DNA from: Methyloversatilis universalis FAM5
Lineage (GTDB): Bacteria; Pseudomonadota; Gammaproteobacteria; Burkholderiales; Rhodocyclaceae
NCBI RefSeq assembly: GCF_000214035.2
Contig: NZ_AFHG01000049.1
Span: 1-64,000 of the forward strand
Direction: 5' to 3'
Length of the DNA: 64,000 bases
Every line of letters starts with the position of its first letter. Within the stretch, counting starts at the first letter, position 1. The translations under genes were made by a program, and so were the position numbers. The notes under the pieces were generated by a model. That model saw nothing but the letters and a program-made list of their open reading frames with translations, was not told the origin of the DNA and searched no databases. Positions 40,700 through 50,771 of the stretch are shown here, one piece after another.

Positions 40700-41679
40700 A
40701 GACCCGTCCGCTCGAACTGGTGCTGGAGCCGCTGGACAACACGCGGCTGGCCAACCTCTGTGGCGTGCTCGACGAGAACCTGCGCCAGCTCGAAACCGCC
40801 TACGATGTCGAGATCGCCCGCCGCGGCGAGCGCTTCCGCGTCAGTGGCGAACCCGGCCAGTCGCAGCGTGCGGCGGCGGCGTTGCGCCACTTCTACAGCG
40901 TGGCCGACGCGCATCTGAGCATCGATGCCATACAGCTCGGGCTGATCGAACTGTCCAACCGGCAGGCGGCCGAGCCGGCCGCGCCGGTGCTGCATACCCG
41001 CAAGACCAATCTGCACGGCCGCACGCCGCGCCAGACGCAGTACCTGAGGCAGATCCAGGAACACGACATCACCTTCGGCATCGGCCCGGCCGGTACCGGC
41101 AAGACCTATCTGGCGGTGGCCAGCGCGGTCGACGCGCTGGAGCGCGAAACGGTCGCCCGCATCGTGCTGACCCGGCCTGCGGTGGAGGCCGGCGAGCGGC
41201 TCGGCTTCCTGCCGGGCGATCTGGCGCAGAAGGTCGACCCCTATCTGCGGCCGCTGTACGACGCGCTGTACGACCTGATGGGCTTCGAGCGCGTGGCCCG
41301 CGCCTTCGAGCGGCAGGTGATCGAGATCGCGCCGCTGGCCTACATGCGCGGCCGCACGCTGAACAACGCCTTCATCATTCTCGACGAGGCGCAGAACACC
41401 ACGCCGGAACAGATGAAGATGTTCCTGACCCGCATGGGCATCGGTTCGAAGGCGGTCATCACCGGCGACCTCACGCAGATCGACCTGCCGCGCGGCCACA
41501 AGAGCGGGCTGGCCGAGGCGCGCAAGGTGCTGGCCGACGTGCGCGGCATCGCGATGACCGAATTCCTCGCCGAAGACGTGGTGCGCCATCCGCTGGTCGC
41601 GCGCATCGTGTCGGCCTACGAGCGTTTCGAGGCGCAGCGCGACGCCGAGGACGCGATGCGCAAGGGACCGCGCGGCTGA
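40696..41679 (+). CDS. phoH: PhoH-family ATPase
   Basis: A 327-residue ATPase of RNA metabolism, usually encoded beside ybeY. The Walker A loop is [22 protein letters not shown] near residue 130, Walker B is [21 protein letters not shown] near 225, and the [11 protein letters not shown] motif follows. A small N-terminal KH-like region at about 1-90 ([13 protein letters not shown]) is typical. Translation appears to start at TTG 40696, overlapping the miaB stop; no ATG gives the full N-terminus. It also overlaps ybeY by one base. Confidence 0.94.
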   Translation: MKTRPLELVLEPLDNTRLANLCGVLDENLRQLETAYDVEIARRGERFRVSGEPGQSQRAAAALRHFYSVADAHLSIDAIQLGLIELSNRQAAEPAAPVLHTRKTNLHGRTPRQTQYLRQIQEHDITFGIGPAGTGKTYLAVASAVDALERETVARIVLTRPAVEAGERLGFLPGDLAQKVDPYLRPLYDALYDLMGFERVARAFERQVIEIAPLAYMRGRTLNNAFIILDEAQNTTPEQMKMFLTRMGIGSKAVITGDLTQIDLPRGHKSGLAEARKVLADVRGIAMTEFLAEDVVRHPLVARIVSAYERFEAQRDAEDAMRKGPRG

Positions 41680-42152
41680 TGCGGCTCAATCTGTCGGTGC
41701 AGTACGCCTGCGCGCGCGAGGCCTGCCCGCCGCGCGAGGACGTGAAGCGCTGGGTACGTGCCGCGCTCGATCCGGACGTGATCGAGCGCGCCGACATCAC
41801 GGTGCGTTTTGTCGAGGCGGACGAGGGACAGGCGCTCAACCTCGAATACCGCGGCCGCGACTATGCGACCAATGTGCTGTCCTTCCCGTACGAACAGGGC
41901 GCGCACCTGGCCGGCGATCTGGTGGTGTGTCAGCCGGTGCTGGTGCGTGAGGCGGCGGAGCAGGGCAAGGCCTTCGCCGACCACGCAGCCCACCTGATCG
42001 TGCACGGTACGCTGCACCTGCAGGGCTGGGACCACGAAACGTCGGACGAGGATGCCGACGCGATGGAAGACGAAGAACGTCATATCCTCGCTGGCCTCGG
42101 GGTCGCCGACCCCTACGCCGGCGACTACTCGATTCAATCAACGGAGGTTTGA
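41679..42152 (+). CDS. ybeY: rRNA maturation endoribonuclease YbeY
   Basis: A 157-residue zinc endoribonuclease acting in 16S rRNA 3'-end processing and ribosome quality control. The zinc motif H-x3-H-x5-H is [15 protein letters not shown] near residue 110-124. The conserved [16 protein letters not shown] lies before it. ATG 41679 overlaps the phoH stop. The C-terminus ([12 protein letters not shown]) is a few residues longer than the core. Confidence 0.96.
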   Translation: MRLNLSVQYACAREACPPREDVKRWVRAALDPDVIERADITVRFVEADEGQALNLEYRGRDYATNVLSFPYEQGAHLAGDLVVCQPVLVREAAEQGKAFADHAAHLIVHGTLHLQGWDHETSDEDADAMEDEERHILAGLGVADPYAGDYSIQSTEV

Positions 42153-42153
42153 A

Positions 42154-42636
42154 ATGTCGGATCAGAGTGACGACAGCGATGTCGGCCTGAAGGTGGTGGC
42201 GGTCATCGTGACCGCGGTGGTCGCCGCGGTGGTGGGTTATGCGGTGTCGCTGGCCGGCAAGCCGGCCGCAGCGCCGGTGGCCGAGGTGGTGGCGGTCGAG
42301 ATCGAGGTGCCGGAGCCGGTGGGCGAGGCGCTCGCCCGCCTGTATTTCGAGATTGGCCAGGCCCAACTCGCCGCAGAGGCCGCGGACGCGATCGCGCGGG
42401 TGCAGGCGGCACTGGGCGCAGCGCCCGATGCCATCGTGCTGCTGTCCGGTTTCCACGATCCGTCGGGCGATGCCGCGCAGAACGCGGAACTGGCCAAGGC
42501 ACGCGCTCTGGCGGTGCGCGACGCGCTGGTTGCGGCCGGTGTGGCGGAAGGCCGCATCCACCTGCGCAAGCCGGAAGTGACCGCCGCCGACGGCCCGCCG
42601 GAAGAGGCGCGCCGGGTGGAGATTCGCGTCCAGTAA
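42154..42636 (+). CDS. membrane-anchored OmpA-like domain protein
   Basis: A 160-residue protein with one N-terminal membrane helix (VVAVIVTAVVAAVVGYAVSLAG, about 13-34). An OmpA-like fold at about 45-160 follows: LARLYFEIGQAQLAAEAADAI, IVLLSGFHDPSGDAAQNAELAKARALAVRDAL and ARRVEIRVQ. The peptidoglycan-binding Asp and Arg of OmpA proteins appear as D of HDPSGD and R of ARALAV, so it may bind peptidoglycan. It is unusual between ybeY and corC. The ATG follows ACGGAGG closely, one base after the ybeY stop. Confidence 0.75.
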   Translation: MSDQSDDSDVGLKVVAVIVTAVVAAVVGYAVSLAGKPAAAPVAEVVAVEIEVPEPVGEALARLYFEIGQAQLAAEAADAIARVQAALGAAPDAIVLLSGFHDPSGDAAQNAELAKARALAVRDALVAAGVAEGRIHLRKPEVTAADGPPEEARRVEIRVQ

Positions 42637-42727
42637 GGGCGCGGCGGGCCCTCGCCGCAGGAGGCTGACTCGAAACGGACACGCTCCCCGGGTTACACTG
42701 GGGGCATGTTCGTCACCCTTGGTCCGC

Positions 42728-43585
42728 ATGGACAGTAGTTCCTCTCCTTCGCAGCGCCCCGGTTTTCTCGAACGGCTTTCGCATCTGCTGATGCGCGAGC
42801 CGGAGGATCGCGAACAACTGCTGGCGCTGCTGCACTCCGCCTTCGAACGCAATCTGCTGGACGCCGACGCGCTGTCCATCATCGAAGGCGCCCTCCAGGT
42901 TTCCGACATGCCGGTGCGCGAAGTGATGATTCCGCGCGCACAGATGGACGTGATCGACATCGACGATCCGCTCGAAAAGATCGTGCAGACCGCGCTGCGT
43001 ACCGCGCACTCGCGCTTCCCGGTGATCGGCGAGAACCGCGACGACGTGATCGGCATCCTGCTCGCCAAGGATCTGCTGCGCCTGATGTCCGGCGATGACG
43101 ACAGCCTGCGTGACATGCTGCGGCCGGCGGTATTCATTCCCGAATCCAAGCGTCTGAACGTGCTGCTGCGCGAGTTCCGCGCCAGCCGCAACCACATGGC
43201 CATCGTGGTCGATGAGTACGGCGGTGTCGCCGGGCTGGTCACCATCGAGGACGTGCTGGAACAGATCGTCGGCGACATCGAGGACGAGTACGACTTCGAC
43301 GAGTCGGCCGACAACATCCGCGCCGACCAGACCGGCCGCTACCGGGTGAAGGCGGCGACCGAGATCGAGGATTTCAACGAGGTGTTCGGCACCGCCTTCG
43401 AGGACGACGACTACGACACGGTCGGCGGTCTGGTCATCCACCAGCTCGGGCGCCTGCCCAAGCGTGGCGAGGTGGTGCAGATCGACGCGCTGCGCTTCAC
43501 CGTGCTGCGTGCCGACAGCCGCCGGGTGCATGCGCTGATGGTGGACCGCCTCCCGCAGCCGGCAGCGCCCGCCGCCGGCGAATGA
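42728..43585 (+). CDS. corC: CorC/HlyC-family CBS-domain protein
   Basis: A 285-residue cytoplasmic protein with two CBS domains at about 70-185 (VREVMIPRAQMDVIDIDDP and DEYGGVAGLVTIEDVLEQIVGDIEDEYD) and a C-terminal CorC_HlyC domain at about 200-280. It lacks the DUF21 membrane domain. CorC was linked to magnesium or cobalt efflux, and CBS domains usually bind adenosine nucleotides. Its place directly before lnt is conserved. The start at ATG 42728 has only a weak Shine-Dalgarno sequence. Confidence 0.92.
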   Translation: MDSSSSPSQRPGFLERLSHLLMREPEDREQLLALLHSAFERNLLDADALSIIEGALQVSDMPVREVMIPRAQMDVIDIDDPLEKIVQTALRTAHSRFPVIGENRDDVIGILLAKDLLRLMSGDDDSLRDMLRPAVFIPESKRLNVLLREFRASRNHMAIVVDEYGGVAGLVTIEDVLEQIVGDIEDEYDFDESADNIRADQTGRYRVKAATEIEDFNEVFGTAFEDDDYDTVGGLVIHQLGRLPKRGEVVQIDALRFTVLRADSRRVHALMVDRLPQPAAPAAGE

Positions 43586-45042
43586 AGCCGGCGCTGCGGC
43601 TGACCACGGCCTTTGTCGCCGGCGCGCTGAGCGTCGCCGGCTTCGCGCCCTTCGGCGTGTTCGTGCTGCCGGTGCTCACGCTGGCCACCCTGCTGTGGCT
43701 GGTTGACGGACTGTCGCCGCGACCGGCCGCGCTGACCGGCTATGTGTTCGGCCTGGGCTGGTTTCTGGCCGGCGTGTCCTGGGTCAATGTGAGCCTGAGC
43801 CAGTTCGGCGGCATGCCGCTGCCGCTGTCGCTGCTGGCCACCTTCCTGTTCTGCGCCTATCTCGCGCTGTTTCCGGCCGCCGCGCTGGCTGCGCTGCGCG
43901 CGCTCGCGCCGTCGCCGCGTCTGGCGCCAGTGCTGTTCGCCGCCCTGTGGGTGCTGGGCGAATGGCTGCGGGGCACGCTGTTCACCGGCTTCCCCTGGCT
44001 GGCCAGCGGCTACGCGCACGCAGCGCCCAGTCCGCTCGCCGGCTATGTGCCGGTGTTCGGCGTGCATGGCGCCGGTTTCGTGGCCGCGCTGATGGCCGGC
44101 CTGCTGGCCGCTTTCGTCACGCAGCGCCTGGCGCTGCGCCAGGTGCTGCTGTCGCTGGTCGCCCTGCTGGCGGGCGGCGCACTGCTCGGTGCGGTGAGCT
44201 GGACCACGCCGACCGGACGCACGCTGACCGTGAGCCTGCTGCAGGGGAATATCGAACAGAGCATGAAGTGGGTGCCGGAGCGCCTGCCCGAGTCGATGAA
44301 CGCCTATCTCGATCTGGCCCGCGCCTGGCCGGCCGATCTGGTGGTGCTGCCGGAAACCGCGGTGCCGCTGCCCTACGACGAGATCGATCCGCGCTGGCTG
44401 GAGGCGGTGCGCGCCACCGGACGCGACGTGCTGATGGGCGCGGTCACCGTCGGCGAGGTCGACGGTCGCGCCCGCTATTTCAACAGCGCGCGCGCGCTGG
44501 GCCGTGACGATGCGCAGTACAGCAAGGCCCATCTGGTGCCCTTCGGCGAATTCACGCCGCCGCTGTTCGCCTGGACGCTGAAGCTGCTGTCGATTCCGAT
44601 GTCCGATTTCGGACGCGGCGCCGCGGTGCAGCCGCCGCTGGAACTGGCGGGCGAGAAGGTGGCGGTGAACATCTGCTACGAGGACGTGTTCGGCGAAGAG
44701 CTGATCGCCGGTGCGCGCGAGGCGACGCTGCTGGTCAATGTGTCGAACACCGCCTGGTTCGGCGATTCCTGGGCGCAGCCGCAGCATCTGCAGATCGCGC
44801 AGCTGCGTGCGCTTGAACTGGGGCGGCCCATGCTCCGCGCCACCAATACCGGCATGACGGCCGCCATCCAGCCGGACGGCCGGGTGATCGCGGCACTGCC
44901 GCCCTTCAGCCGGGCGGGGCTGCGGGTCGAGCTTCAGGGCTACCAGGGACTGACGCCTTTCCTGCGCTGGGGCAATGCGCCGGTGCTGCTGCTGTCGCTC
45001 GCAGTCCTCATCGTTGCCGCGGTGCAGCGCAAAAAGGGCTGA
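43582..45042 (+). CDS. lnt: apolipoprotein N-acyltransferase
   Basis: A 486-residue inner-membrane enzyme that adds the third acyl chain to lipoproteins. Six or so membrane helices occupy the first 200 residues. The periplasmic nitrilase domain at about 215-450 has the catalytic Glu in VVLPETAVPLP, Lys in YSKAHLVPFGEFTPP and Cys in VNICYEDVFGEE. The start overlaps the corC stop (ATGA). Confidence 0.96.
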   Translation: MKPALRLTTAFVAGALSVAGFAPFGVFVLPVLTLATLLWLVDGLSPRPAALTGYVFGLGWFLAGVSWVNVSLSQFGGMPLPLSLLATFLFCAYLALFPAAALAALRALAPSPRLAPVLFAALWVLGEWLRGTLFTGFPWLASGYAHAAPSPLAGYVPVFGVHGAGFVAALMAGLLAAFVTQRLALRQVLLSLVALLAGGALLGAVSWTTPTGRTLTVSLLQGNIEQSMKWVPERLPESMNAYLDLARAWPADLVVLPETAVPLPYDEIDPRWLEAVRATGRDVLMGAVTVGEVDGRARYFNSARALGRDDAQYSKAHLVPFGEFTPPLFAWTLKLLSIPMSDFGRGAAVQPPLELAGEKVAVNICYEDVFGEELIAGAREATLLVNVSNTAWFGDSWAQPQHLQIAQLRALELGRPMLRATNTGMTAAIQPDGRVIAALPPFSRAGLRVELQGYQGLTPFLRWGNAPVLLLSLAVLIVAAVQRKKG

Positions 45043-45080
45043 GCCGGTAAAATCCCGCCTTTCCCTCACGGTCTGGCTCC

Positions 45081-46031
45081 ATGTCCGCTGCACCCACATT
45101 CCAGGAAGTGCTGCTGCGTCTGTCCCGCTTCTGGGGCGACCAGAACTGCGCGCTGCTTCAACCCTATGACATCGAAGTCGGTGCCGGCACCTTCCACACC
45201 GCCACCTTCCTGCGCGCCATCGGCCCCGAGCCCTGGCGTGCCGCCTACGTGCAGCCCTCGCGCCGCCCGAAGGATGGCCGCTATGGCGAGAACCCGAACC
45301 GCCTGCAGCACTACTACCAGTTCCAGGTCGCGCTGAAGCCGTCGCCGCCCAACATCCAGGAGCTGTACATCGACAGCCTGCGCGCGCTCGGTCTCGACCC
45401 GACGAAGCATGACATCCGCTTCGTCGAGGACGACTGGGAATCGCCGACGCTGGGCGCCTGGGGTCTGGGCTGGGAAGTGTGGCTGGATGGCATGGAAGTG
45501 ACCCAGTTCACCTATTTCCAGGAAGTGGGTTCGATTCCGTGCAAGCCGGTGCTGGGCGAGATCACGTATGGCGCCGAGCGGCTGGCGATGTATCTGCAGG
45601 GCGTCGAGAACGTGTACGACCTGGTGTGGGCACCGGGCATCCGCTACGGCGACGTGTATCACCAGAACGAGGTCGAACAGTCGACCTACAACTTCGAGCA
45701 TTCGAACGTCGAGTGGCTGTTCCGCCAGTTCGGCGACTACGAGTCGGAAGCGAAGCGCCTGATCGAGGCCGGCCTGCCGCTGCCCGGCTATGAGATGGTC
45801 ATGAAGGCCTCGCACAGCTTCAACCTGCTGGATGCGCGCGGTGCGATCTCGGTGACCGAGCGTGCCGCCTACATCGGCCGCGTGCGCGCGCTGGCGCGAC
45901 TGGTGGCGCAGGCCTACTACGCGTCGCGCGAGCAGCGCGGCTTCCCGATGGCCGACCTGAGCAGCCCGCGCCTGCGTGCGCTGCTGGGCGAGGAAGAGTG
46001 CCAGCGCATCGAGGCACTGCGCGCGGCCTGA
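45081..46031 (+). CDS. glyQ: glycyl-tRNA synthetase alpha subunit
   Basis: A 316-residue catalytic subunit of the bacterial alpha2beta2 glycyl-tRNA synthetase, which activates glycine. Strong family blocks are [36 protein letters not shown] at the start, [28 protein letters not shown], and the class II core [34 protein letters not shown]. It is 38 bases after lnt and 70 bases before glyS. No T-box or other leader was seen. Confidence 0.98.
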   Translation: MSAAPTFQEVLLRLSRFWGDQNCALLQPYDIEVGAGTFHTATFLRAIGPEPWRAAYVQPSRRPKDGRYGENPNRLQHYYQFQVALKPSPPNIQELYIDSLRALGLDPTKHDIRFVEDDWESPTLGAWGLGWEVWLDGMEVTQFTYFQEVGSIPCKPVLGEITYGAERLAMYLQGVENVYDLVWAPGIRYGDVYHQNEVEQSTYNFEHSNVEWLFRQFGDYESEAKRLIEAGLPLPGYEMVMKASHSFNLLDARGAISVTERAAYIGRVRALARLVAQAYYASREQRGFPMADLSSPRLRALLGEEECQRIEALRAA

Positions 46032-46101
46032 GGGGCCATGCGTCCGTCCTGATCCGACCGAACCGTTTTGAGGCCGCTGCGGCGGCCTGTCTGGAAGAGC
46101 T

Positions 46102-48207
46102 ATGCAAGCCACATTGCTGGTCGAACTGCTGACCGAAGAATTGCCGCCCAGGGCGCTGTCGCGTCTGGGCGAGGTGTTTGCCGACGCGGTGTTCAAGGCG
46201 CTGGTCGAGCGCAAGCTGGTCGCCGCCGACGCGCGCATGGACCGCTATGCCAGTCCGCGCCGCCTGGCGCTGACCGTGCAGGGCGTGGCCGACCGCGCCC
46301 CCGATGCGGTGGTCGATGAGAAGCTCATGCCGGTCGCGGTGGCGCTCGATGCCGAGGGCAAACCGACCGCCGCACTGCTGAAGAAGCTGCAGGCCAAGGG
46401 CATTCCGGTCGAGGCGCTGCCGCAGTTCACGCGCCGCATGGACGGCAAGAGCGAAACGCTGTTCTACGCGATGACGGTGCCGGGCGCGGCGCTCGACGAC
46501 GTGCTCGCCGGCATCGTGCTCGACGCGCTGAAGAAGCTGCCGATTCCGAAACTCATGCGCTGGGCCGACTGCGACTACCAGTTCGTGCGCCCGGTGCACG
46601 GTCTGGTGCTGTTGCACGGCGACCGCGTTGTGCCTGGACAGGCCTTCGGTCACGCCGCCGGCCGCAGCACCCGCGGCCACCGCTTCATGGGCGAGGGCGA
46701 GGTGACGCTGGCGAATGCCGACGAATACGCCCGCGCGCTGTACGAGCGCGGCGCGGTGATGGCGTCCTTCGACGCGCGCCGCGCGCTCATCGTGCAGCGT
46801 CTGGCCGAAGCGTGCCGCGTGCTGGGCGACGGCGTGCAGCATGTCGACGACGCGGCGCTGATCGACGAAGTGACCGCGCTGGTCGAGAACCCGAACGTGT
46901 ATGTCGCGCAGTTCGAACCGGAATTCCTCGCCGTGCCGCAGGAGTGCCTCATCCTGACGATGAAGGCCAACCAGAAGTACTTCCCGCTGCTCGATGCCGG
47001 CGGCAAGCTTCTGAACCGCTTCCTGGTGGTGTCCAACATGAAGGTGGACGACCCGCACAACATCGTGTCCGGCAACGAGCGCGTGGTGCGTGCGCGGCTG
47101 TCGGACGCGCGCTTCTTCTTCGAGCAGGACAAGAAGGCGCCGCTGGCTTCGCGCATCACGAAGATGGAGGCGGTGGTCTATCACAACCGCCTGGGCAGCC
47201 AGATGGACCGCGTCATGCGCATCCAGCGGCTGGCCACCGACATCGCCGCCCGCCTCAGCGCCGACGTGATGCAGGCGGCGCGCGCAGGCCTGCTGGCCAA
47301 GGCCGACCTGATGACCGACATGGTGGGCGAATTCCCCGAACTGCAGGGCGTGATGGGCCGCTACTACGCGCAGCACGACGGCGAGGCCGAAGTGGTGGCG
47401 CAGGCTGTCGATCAGCACTACCGCCCGCGTTTTGCCGGCGACGCGCTGCCGGAAGGCCCGATCGCCTGCGCGGTGTCGGTCGCCGACAAGGTCGACGCGC
47501 TGGCCGGTTTCTTCGGTATCGGCCAGATCCCGACCGGCGACAAGGACCCGTTCGCGCTGCGCCGTGCCGCGCTGGGCGTGCTGCGCATCCTGATGGAAGC
47601 GCCGCTGCCGCTGGACCTCGCCGAACTGATCGCCGCCGCGCGCGGTGGCTTCCGTGCCGGCCAGGTGGGCGAGGGCGAGGCCGCGAATTTCGAAAGCCAG
47701 CTGCTGGATTTCATGATCGAGCGCCTGCGCAATCTGCTGCGCGACGCTGGCCACGACGCGCGTGCGATCGACGCCGTGCTGGCGCAGCGTCCGACCCGCA
47801 TCGACCGCGTGCCGGCCAAGCTGGCCGCGGTGGTCGCCTTCTCGGCGCTGCCGGAGGCGCAGTCGCTGGCCGCCGCCAACAAGCGCATCGTGAACATCCT
47901 GAAGAAGGCCGAATCGGTCGGCGGCACGGTAGATACCGCGCTGTTCGCCGAAGCGGCCGAGCGCGAACTGCATGCCGCGCTGACCGCGGTGCAGCCGACG
48001 CTGGAGGCCGATCTCGCTGCCGGCCGTTATGCCGAAGCGCTGACCGCGCTGGCGAAGCTGCGCGCGCCGGTGGACCGCTTCTTCGACGACGTGATGGTGA
48101 ATGCCGACGATGCCGCGGTGCGCGCCAACCGGCTCGCGCTGCTCGGTCAGCTGGCCGCGGCGATGAATGCGGTGGCGGACATTTCGCGCCTCGAACTGAA
48201 GGACTGA
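46102..48207 (+). CDS. glyS: glycyl-tRNA synthetase beta subunit
   Basis: A 701-residue subunit that recognises tRNA-Gly. It begins [26 protein letters not shown], the usual GlyS opening, and contains [23 protein letters not shown] near 290 and [15 protein letters not shown] near 460. A C-terminal anticodon-binding DALR-like domain at about 590-690 includes [19 protein letters not shown]. Length is normal. Confidence 0.98.
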   Translation: MQATLLVELLTEELPPRALSRLGEVFADAVFKALVERKLVAADARMDRYASPRRLALTVQGVADRAPDAVVDEKLMPVAVALDAEGKPTAALLKKLQAKGIPVEALPQFTRRMDGKSETLFYAMTVPGAALDDVLAGIVLDALKKLPIPKLMRWADCDYQFVRPVHGLVLLHGDRVVPGQAFGHAAGRSTRGHRFMGEGEVTLANADEYARALYERGAVMASFDARRALIVQRLAEACRVLGDGVQHVDDAALIDEVTALVENPNVYVAQFEPEFLAVPQECLILTMKANQKYFPLLDAGGKLLNRFLVVSNMKVDDPHNIVSGNERVVRARLSDARFFFEQDKKAPLASRITKMEAVVYHNRLGSQMDRVMRIQRLATDIAARLSADVMQAARAGLLAKADLMTDMVGEFPELQGVMGRYYAQHDGEAEVVAQAVDQHYRPRFAGDALPEGPIACAVSVADKVDALAGFFGIGQIPTGDKDPFALRRAALGVLRILMEAPLPLDLAELIAAARGGFRAGQVGEGEAANFESQLLDFMIERLRNLLRDAGHDARAIDAVLAQRPTRIDRVPAKLAAVVAFSALPEAQSLAAANKRIVNILKKAESVGGTVDTALFAEAAERELHAALTAVQPTLEADLAAGRYAEALTALAKLRAPVDRFFDDVMVNADDAAVRANRLALLGQLAAAMNAVADISRLELKD

Positions 48208-48220
48208 GGACGGACCGCGC

Positions 48221-48772
48221 GTGAAGCTCATGAAGCTCATCATTCTGGACCGTGACGGCGTCATCAACTATGACTCCGACCAGTTCATCAAGTCGCCGCA
48301 GGAGTGGCGGCCGATCGAAGGTTCGATGGAAGCGATCGCGCAGCTGAATCAGTGGGGCTGGCGCGTGGTGGTGGCGACCAACCAGTCCGGCGTCGGCCGC
48401 GGCCTGTTCGACATGGACACGCTGGCGGCCATCCACGACAAGATGCACCGCACGGTGGCGCAGGCCGGCGGCCGCATCGACGCCATCTTCTTCTGCCCGC
48501 ACGCGGCCGATTCCAAGTGCGCCTGCCGCAAGCCCAAGCCGGGCATGCTGCTGGAGATCGCCGAGCGCTTCAATGTCGATCTGGAAGATGTGCCGGTGGT
48601 CGGCGACAGCCTGCGCGACCTGCAGTCGGCAGTGAGCGCCGGCGCGCAGCCGGTGCTGGTGCGCACCGGCAAGGGCGAGAAGACCGCGCTCGATCCGGAG
48701 CTGCCGCCGGGCACGCCCATCCACGACAATCTCGCCGCCTATGTGCGCGCGCTCACGGTGAATACCGACTGA
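48221..48772 (+). CDS. gmhB: D-glycero-beta-D-manno-heptose 1,7-bisphosphate 7-phosphatase
   Basis: A 183-residue HAD phosphatase of LPS heptose synthesis. HAD motif I is LIILDRDGVINYDSD with the nucleophile Asp near residue 10. Motif II is VVATNQSGVGRG. The zinc-binding loop is CPHAADSKCACRKPKPGML, and motif IV is VVGDSLRDLQSA. GTG 48221 has GAGGA ten bases before it; ATG 48230 is the other possible start. The stop overlaps the acyltransferase start by one base. Confidence 0.94.
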   Translation: MKLMKLIILDRDGVINYDSDQFIKSPQEWRPIEGSMEAIAQLNQWGWRVVVATNQSGVGRGLFDMDTLAAIHDKMHRTVAQAGGRIDAIFFCPHAADSKCACRKPKPGMLLEIAERFNVDLEDVPVVGDSLRDLQSAVSAGAQPVLVRTGKGEKTALDPELPPGTPIHDNLAAYVRALTVNTD

Positions 48773-49515
48773 TGACCTTCATCCGTTCGCTGCTGTTCTT
48801 CTCGATCCTGTTCGTCCTCACGCCGCCGTACTCGCTGCTCGCCATCCTGGCGCGTCCGCTGCCGGCGCGCGTGCGCTACCGGGTGATCGGGTTCTGGACC
48901 CACATGGTGATGTGGGCGCTGTACTGGGTGGTCGGACTGCGCCATCGCGTGATCGGCCGCGAGAATCTGCCCCAGGGCAAGGCGGTGGTGCTGTGCAAGC
49001 ACCAGTCTGCCTGGGAAACGCTGGCGCTGCAGGTCATCCTTCCGCCGGTGGCCTTCGTGTTCAAGCGCGAGCTGCTGCGCATTCCCTTCTTCGGCTGGGG
49101 TCTGGGCTGCATGCCGATGATCGCGATCGACCGCGGCGCCGGCAAGGACGCGCTGAGCCAGGTCGAGGAACAGGGCGCACGGCTGCTCGATCTCGGCTTC
49201 TGGGTCACCGTGTTCCCGGAGGGTACGCGCATGCCGCCGGGCCAGACCCGGCGCTACAAGATCGGTGGCGCGCGGCTGGCCGAAGTGACCGGCGCGCCGG
49301 TGATTCCGATCGCGCACAACGCCGGCGACTTCTGGAAGCGCAATGCCTTCCTGAAGCAGGCGGGCGAGATCACGGTGAGCATCGGCCCGGCGATCGACAC
49401 CCGGGGCTTGACGGCGGAACAGATCAACCGGCAGGCTCAGGAATGGATCGAAAGCGAAATGCGCAGGCTGTTCCCGCACCACTATGAAAACGCCCCCGTG
49501 CCCGCAGCAGCTTGA
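48772..49515 (+). CDS. plsC: 1-acyl-sn-glycerol-3-phosphate acyltransferase
   Basis: A 247-residue membrane-associated acyltransferase that makes phosphatidic acid from lysophosphatidic acid. An N-terminal hydrophobic segment covers about 3-25. The catalytic motif is CKHQSAWETL (H-x4-E, with Glu in place of the usual Asp) near residue 78. FKRELLRIPFFGWG, VFPEGTRMPPGQ and GAPVIPIAHNAG follow in the standard order. The last ten codons overlap the next gene. Confidence 0.92.
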   Translation: MTFIRSLLFFSILFVLTPPYSLLAILARPLPARVRYRVIGFWTHMVMWALYWVVGLRHRVIGRENLPQGKAVVLCKHQSAWETLALQVILPPVAFVFKRELLRIPFFGWGLGCMPMIAIDRGAGKDALSQVEEQGARLLDLGFWVTVFPEGTRMPPGQTRRYKIGGARLAEVTGAPVIPIAHNAGDFWKRNAFLKQAGEITVSIGPAIDTRGLTAEQINRQAQEWIESEMRRLFPHHYENAPVPAAA

Positions 49516-50260
49516 ATTGGCACTCGACGTGCCTGACAACGCACCGCCGCCGGTGCGCGGACGCCATATCGTGCTCGGCCAGCAGATCGTCGAGTACGCG
49601 CTGCGCCGCAGCCGCCGCAATTCCATCGGCTTCTCGATCGGCGAATCCGGCCTGCGCGTGACCGCGCCGCACTGGGTGACGCTGCCGCAGATCGAGGAGG
49701 CGCTGCGCGAGAAGCAGCGCTGGATATTCACCAAGCTGGGCGAGGTGCGCGCGCGGCGCGCGCCGGTGCGCACCGACTGGCGCGATGGCGCCCGCATTCC
49801 CTACCTCGGCCATCCGGTCACGCTGCGCCTGGGCGACACCTGCGCCCGGCCGCTGGTCGAGGCCGACGCACTGCGTCTGCCGCTGCCGGCGGACGCCGAT
49901 CACGACCGCATCCGCGATGCGGTATCCGGCTTCCTGCAGCAGGAGGCGCTGGCGCTGTTCACCCGACGCGCAGGCGAACTGGCGGCTGCCATCGACGTGG
50001 CGCCCTCGCGCGTGGTGCTCAGTTCGGCCAGCACGCTGTGGGGTTCGTGCACCGCGCAGGGCGTGATCCGGCTGAACTGGCGGCTCATCCATTTCTCGCC
50101 CGCGGTGATCGACTACGTGATCGCGCACGAACTGGCGCACCTGAAGGAACTGAATCATTCCCGCGCGTTCTGGGACACCGTGGCGGCCATCCTGCCCGGC
50201 TTCGAGGACGCCCGCCGTGAACTGCGCGCCTACCATCCGGGCCGCATCGTTGCCCCCTGA
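49484..50260 (+). CDS. YgjP-type zinc metallopeptidase-like protein (DUF45)
   Basis: A 258-residue protein with the zinc motif [16 protein letters not shown] near residue 210-225 and the preceding [22 protein letters not shown], which together define the YgjP/DUF45 (SprT-like) family. No signal peptide is seen. The catalytic Glu follows the first His as expected. The start overlaps the acyltransferase by 32 bases, an overlap larger than the neighbouring ones. The substrate is unknown. Confidence 0.85.
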   Translation: MKTPPCPQQLELALDVPDNAPPPVRGRHIVLGQQIVEYALRRSRRNSIGFSIGESGLRVTAPHWVTLPQIEEALREKQRWIFTKLGEVRARRAPVRTDWRDGARIPYLGHPVTLRLGDTCARPLVEADALRLPLPADADHDRIRDAVSGFLQQEALALFTRRAGELAAAIDVAPSRVVLSSASTLWGSCTAQGVIRLNWRLIHFSPAVIDYVIAHELAHLKELNHSRAFWDTVAAILPGFEDARRELRAYHPGRIVAP

Positions 50261-50274
50261 CGAAAGGACATTCC

Positions 50275-50673
50275 ATGCGCATCCTCCACACCATGCTGCG
50301 TGTCGGCAATCTCGACCGCTCGATCGATTTCTACACCCAGGTTCTCGGCATGCGCGAACTGCGCCGCAAGGACTATCCGGACGGCCAGTTCACGCTGGCT
50401 TTCGTCGGCTATCAGGACGAAGCCGACGGGGCGGTGCTGGAACTGACCTACAACTGGGGCACCGAGAAGTACGACCTGGGCAATGCCTACGGCCACATCG
50501 CGCTCGAAGTGGACGACGCCTACGCCACCTGTGAACAGGTGAAGGCGCGCGGCGGCAAGGTGGTGCGTGAAGCGGGCCCGATGAAGCACGGCTCGACCGT
50601 GATTGCCTTCGTCGAGGACCCGGACGGCTACAAGATCGAGTTCATCCAGCGCGGTACCCAGATGGCCGGCTGA
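50275..50673 (+). CDS. gloA: lactoylglutathione lyase (glyoxalase I)
   Basis: A 132-residue metalloenzyme that converts the hemithioacetal of methylglyoxal and glutathione into S-lactoylglutathione. It begins [35 protein letters not shown]; the metal ligand His is at residue 5. A further ligand is the Glu in [26 protein letters not shown], with the His in the same block. The last ligand Glu is in [17 protein letters not shown] lies before ATG 50275. Confidence 0.95.
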   Translation: MRILHTMLRVGNLDRSIDFYTQVLGMRELRRKDYPDGQFTLAFVGYQDEADGAVLELTYNWGTEKYDLGNAYGHIALEVDDAYATCEQVKARGGKVVREAGPMKHGSTVIAFVEDPDGYKIEFIQRGTQMAG

Positions 50674-50771
50674 GCCGCGGTCTGCCGCGCACGTCCGTGA
50701 GATATTCACGTGGCGTGCGCGCCCTGCAGGATTACGTTGCCAGCTTCCATCATCCGCAAGGAGGCCGGCCC

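Noticed and set aside
46032-46101. T-box or attenuator before the glyQ-glyS genes
   Set aside because: The spacers around glyQ are 38 and 70 bases and contain no T-box sequence or terminator; T-boxes are also not expected in betaproteobacteria.
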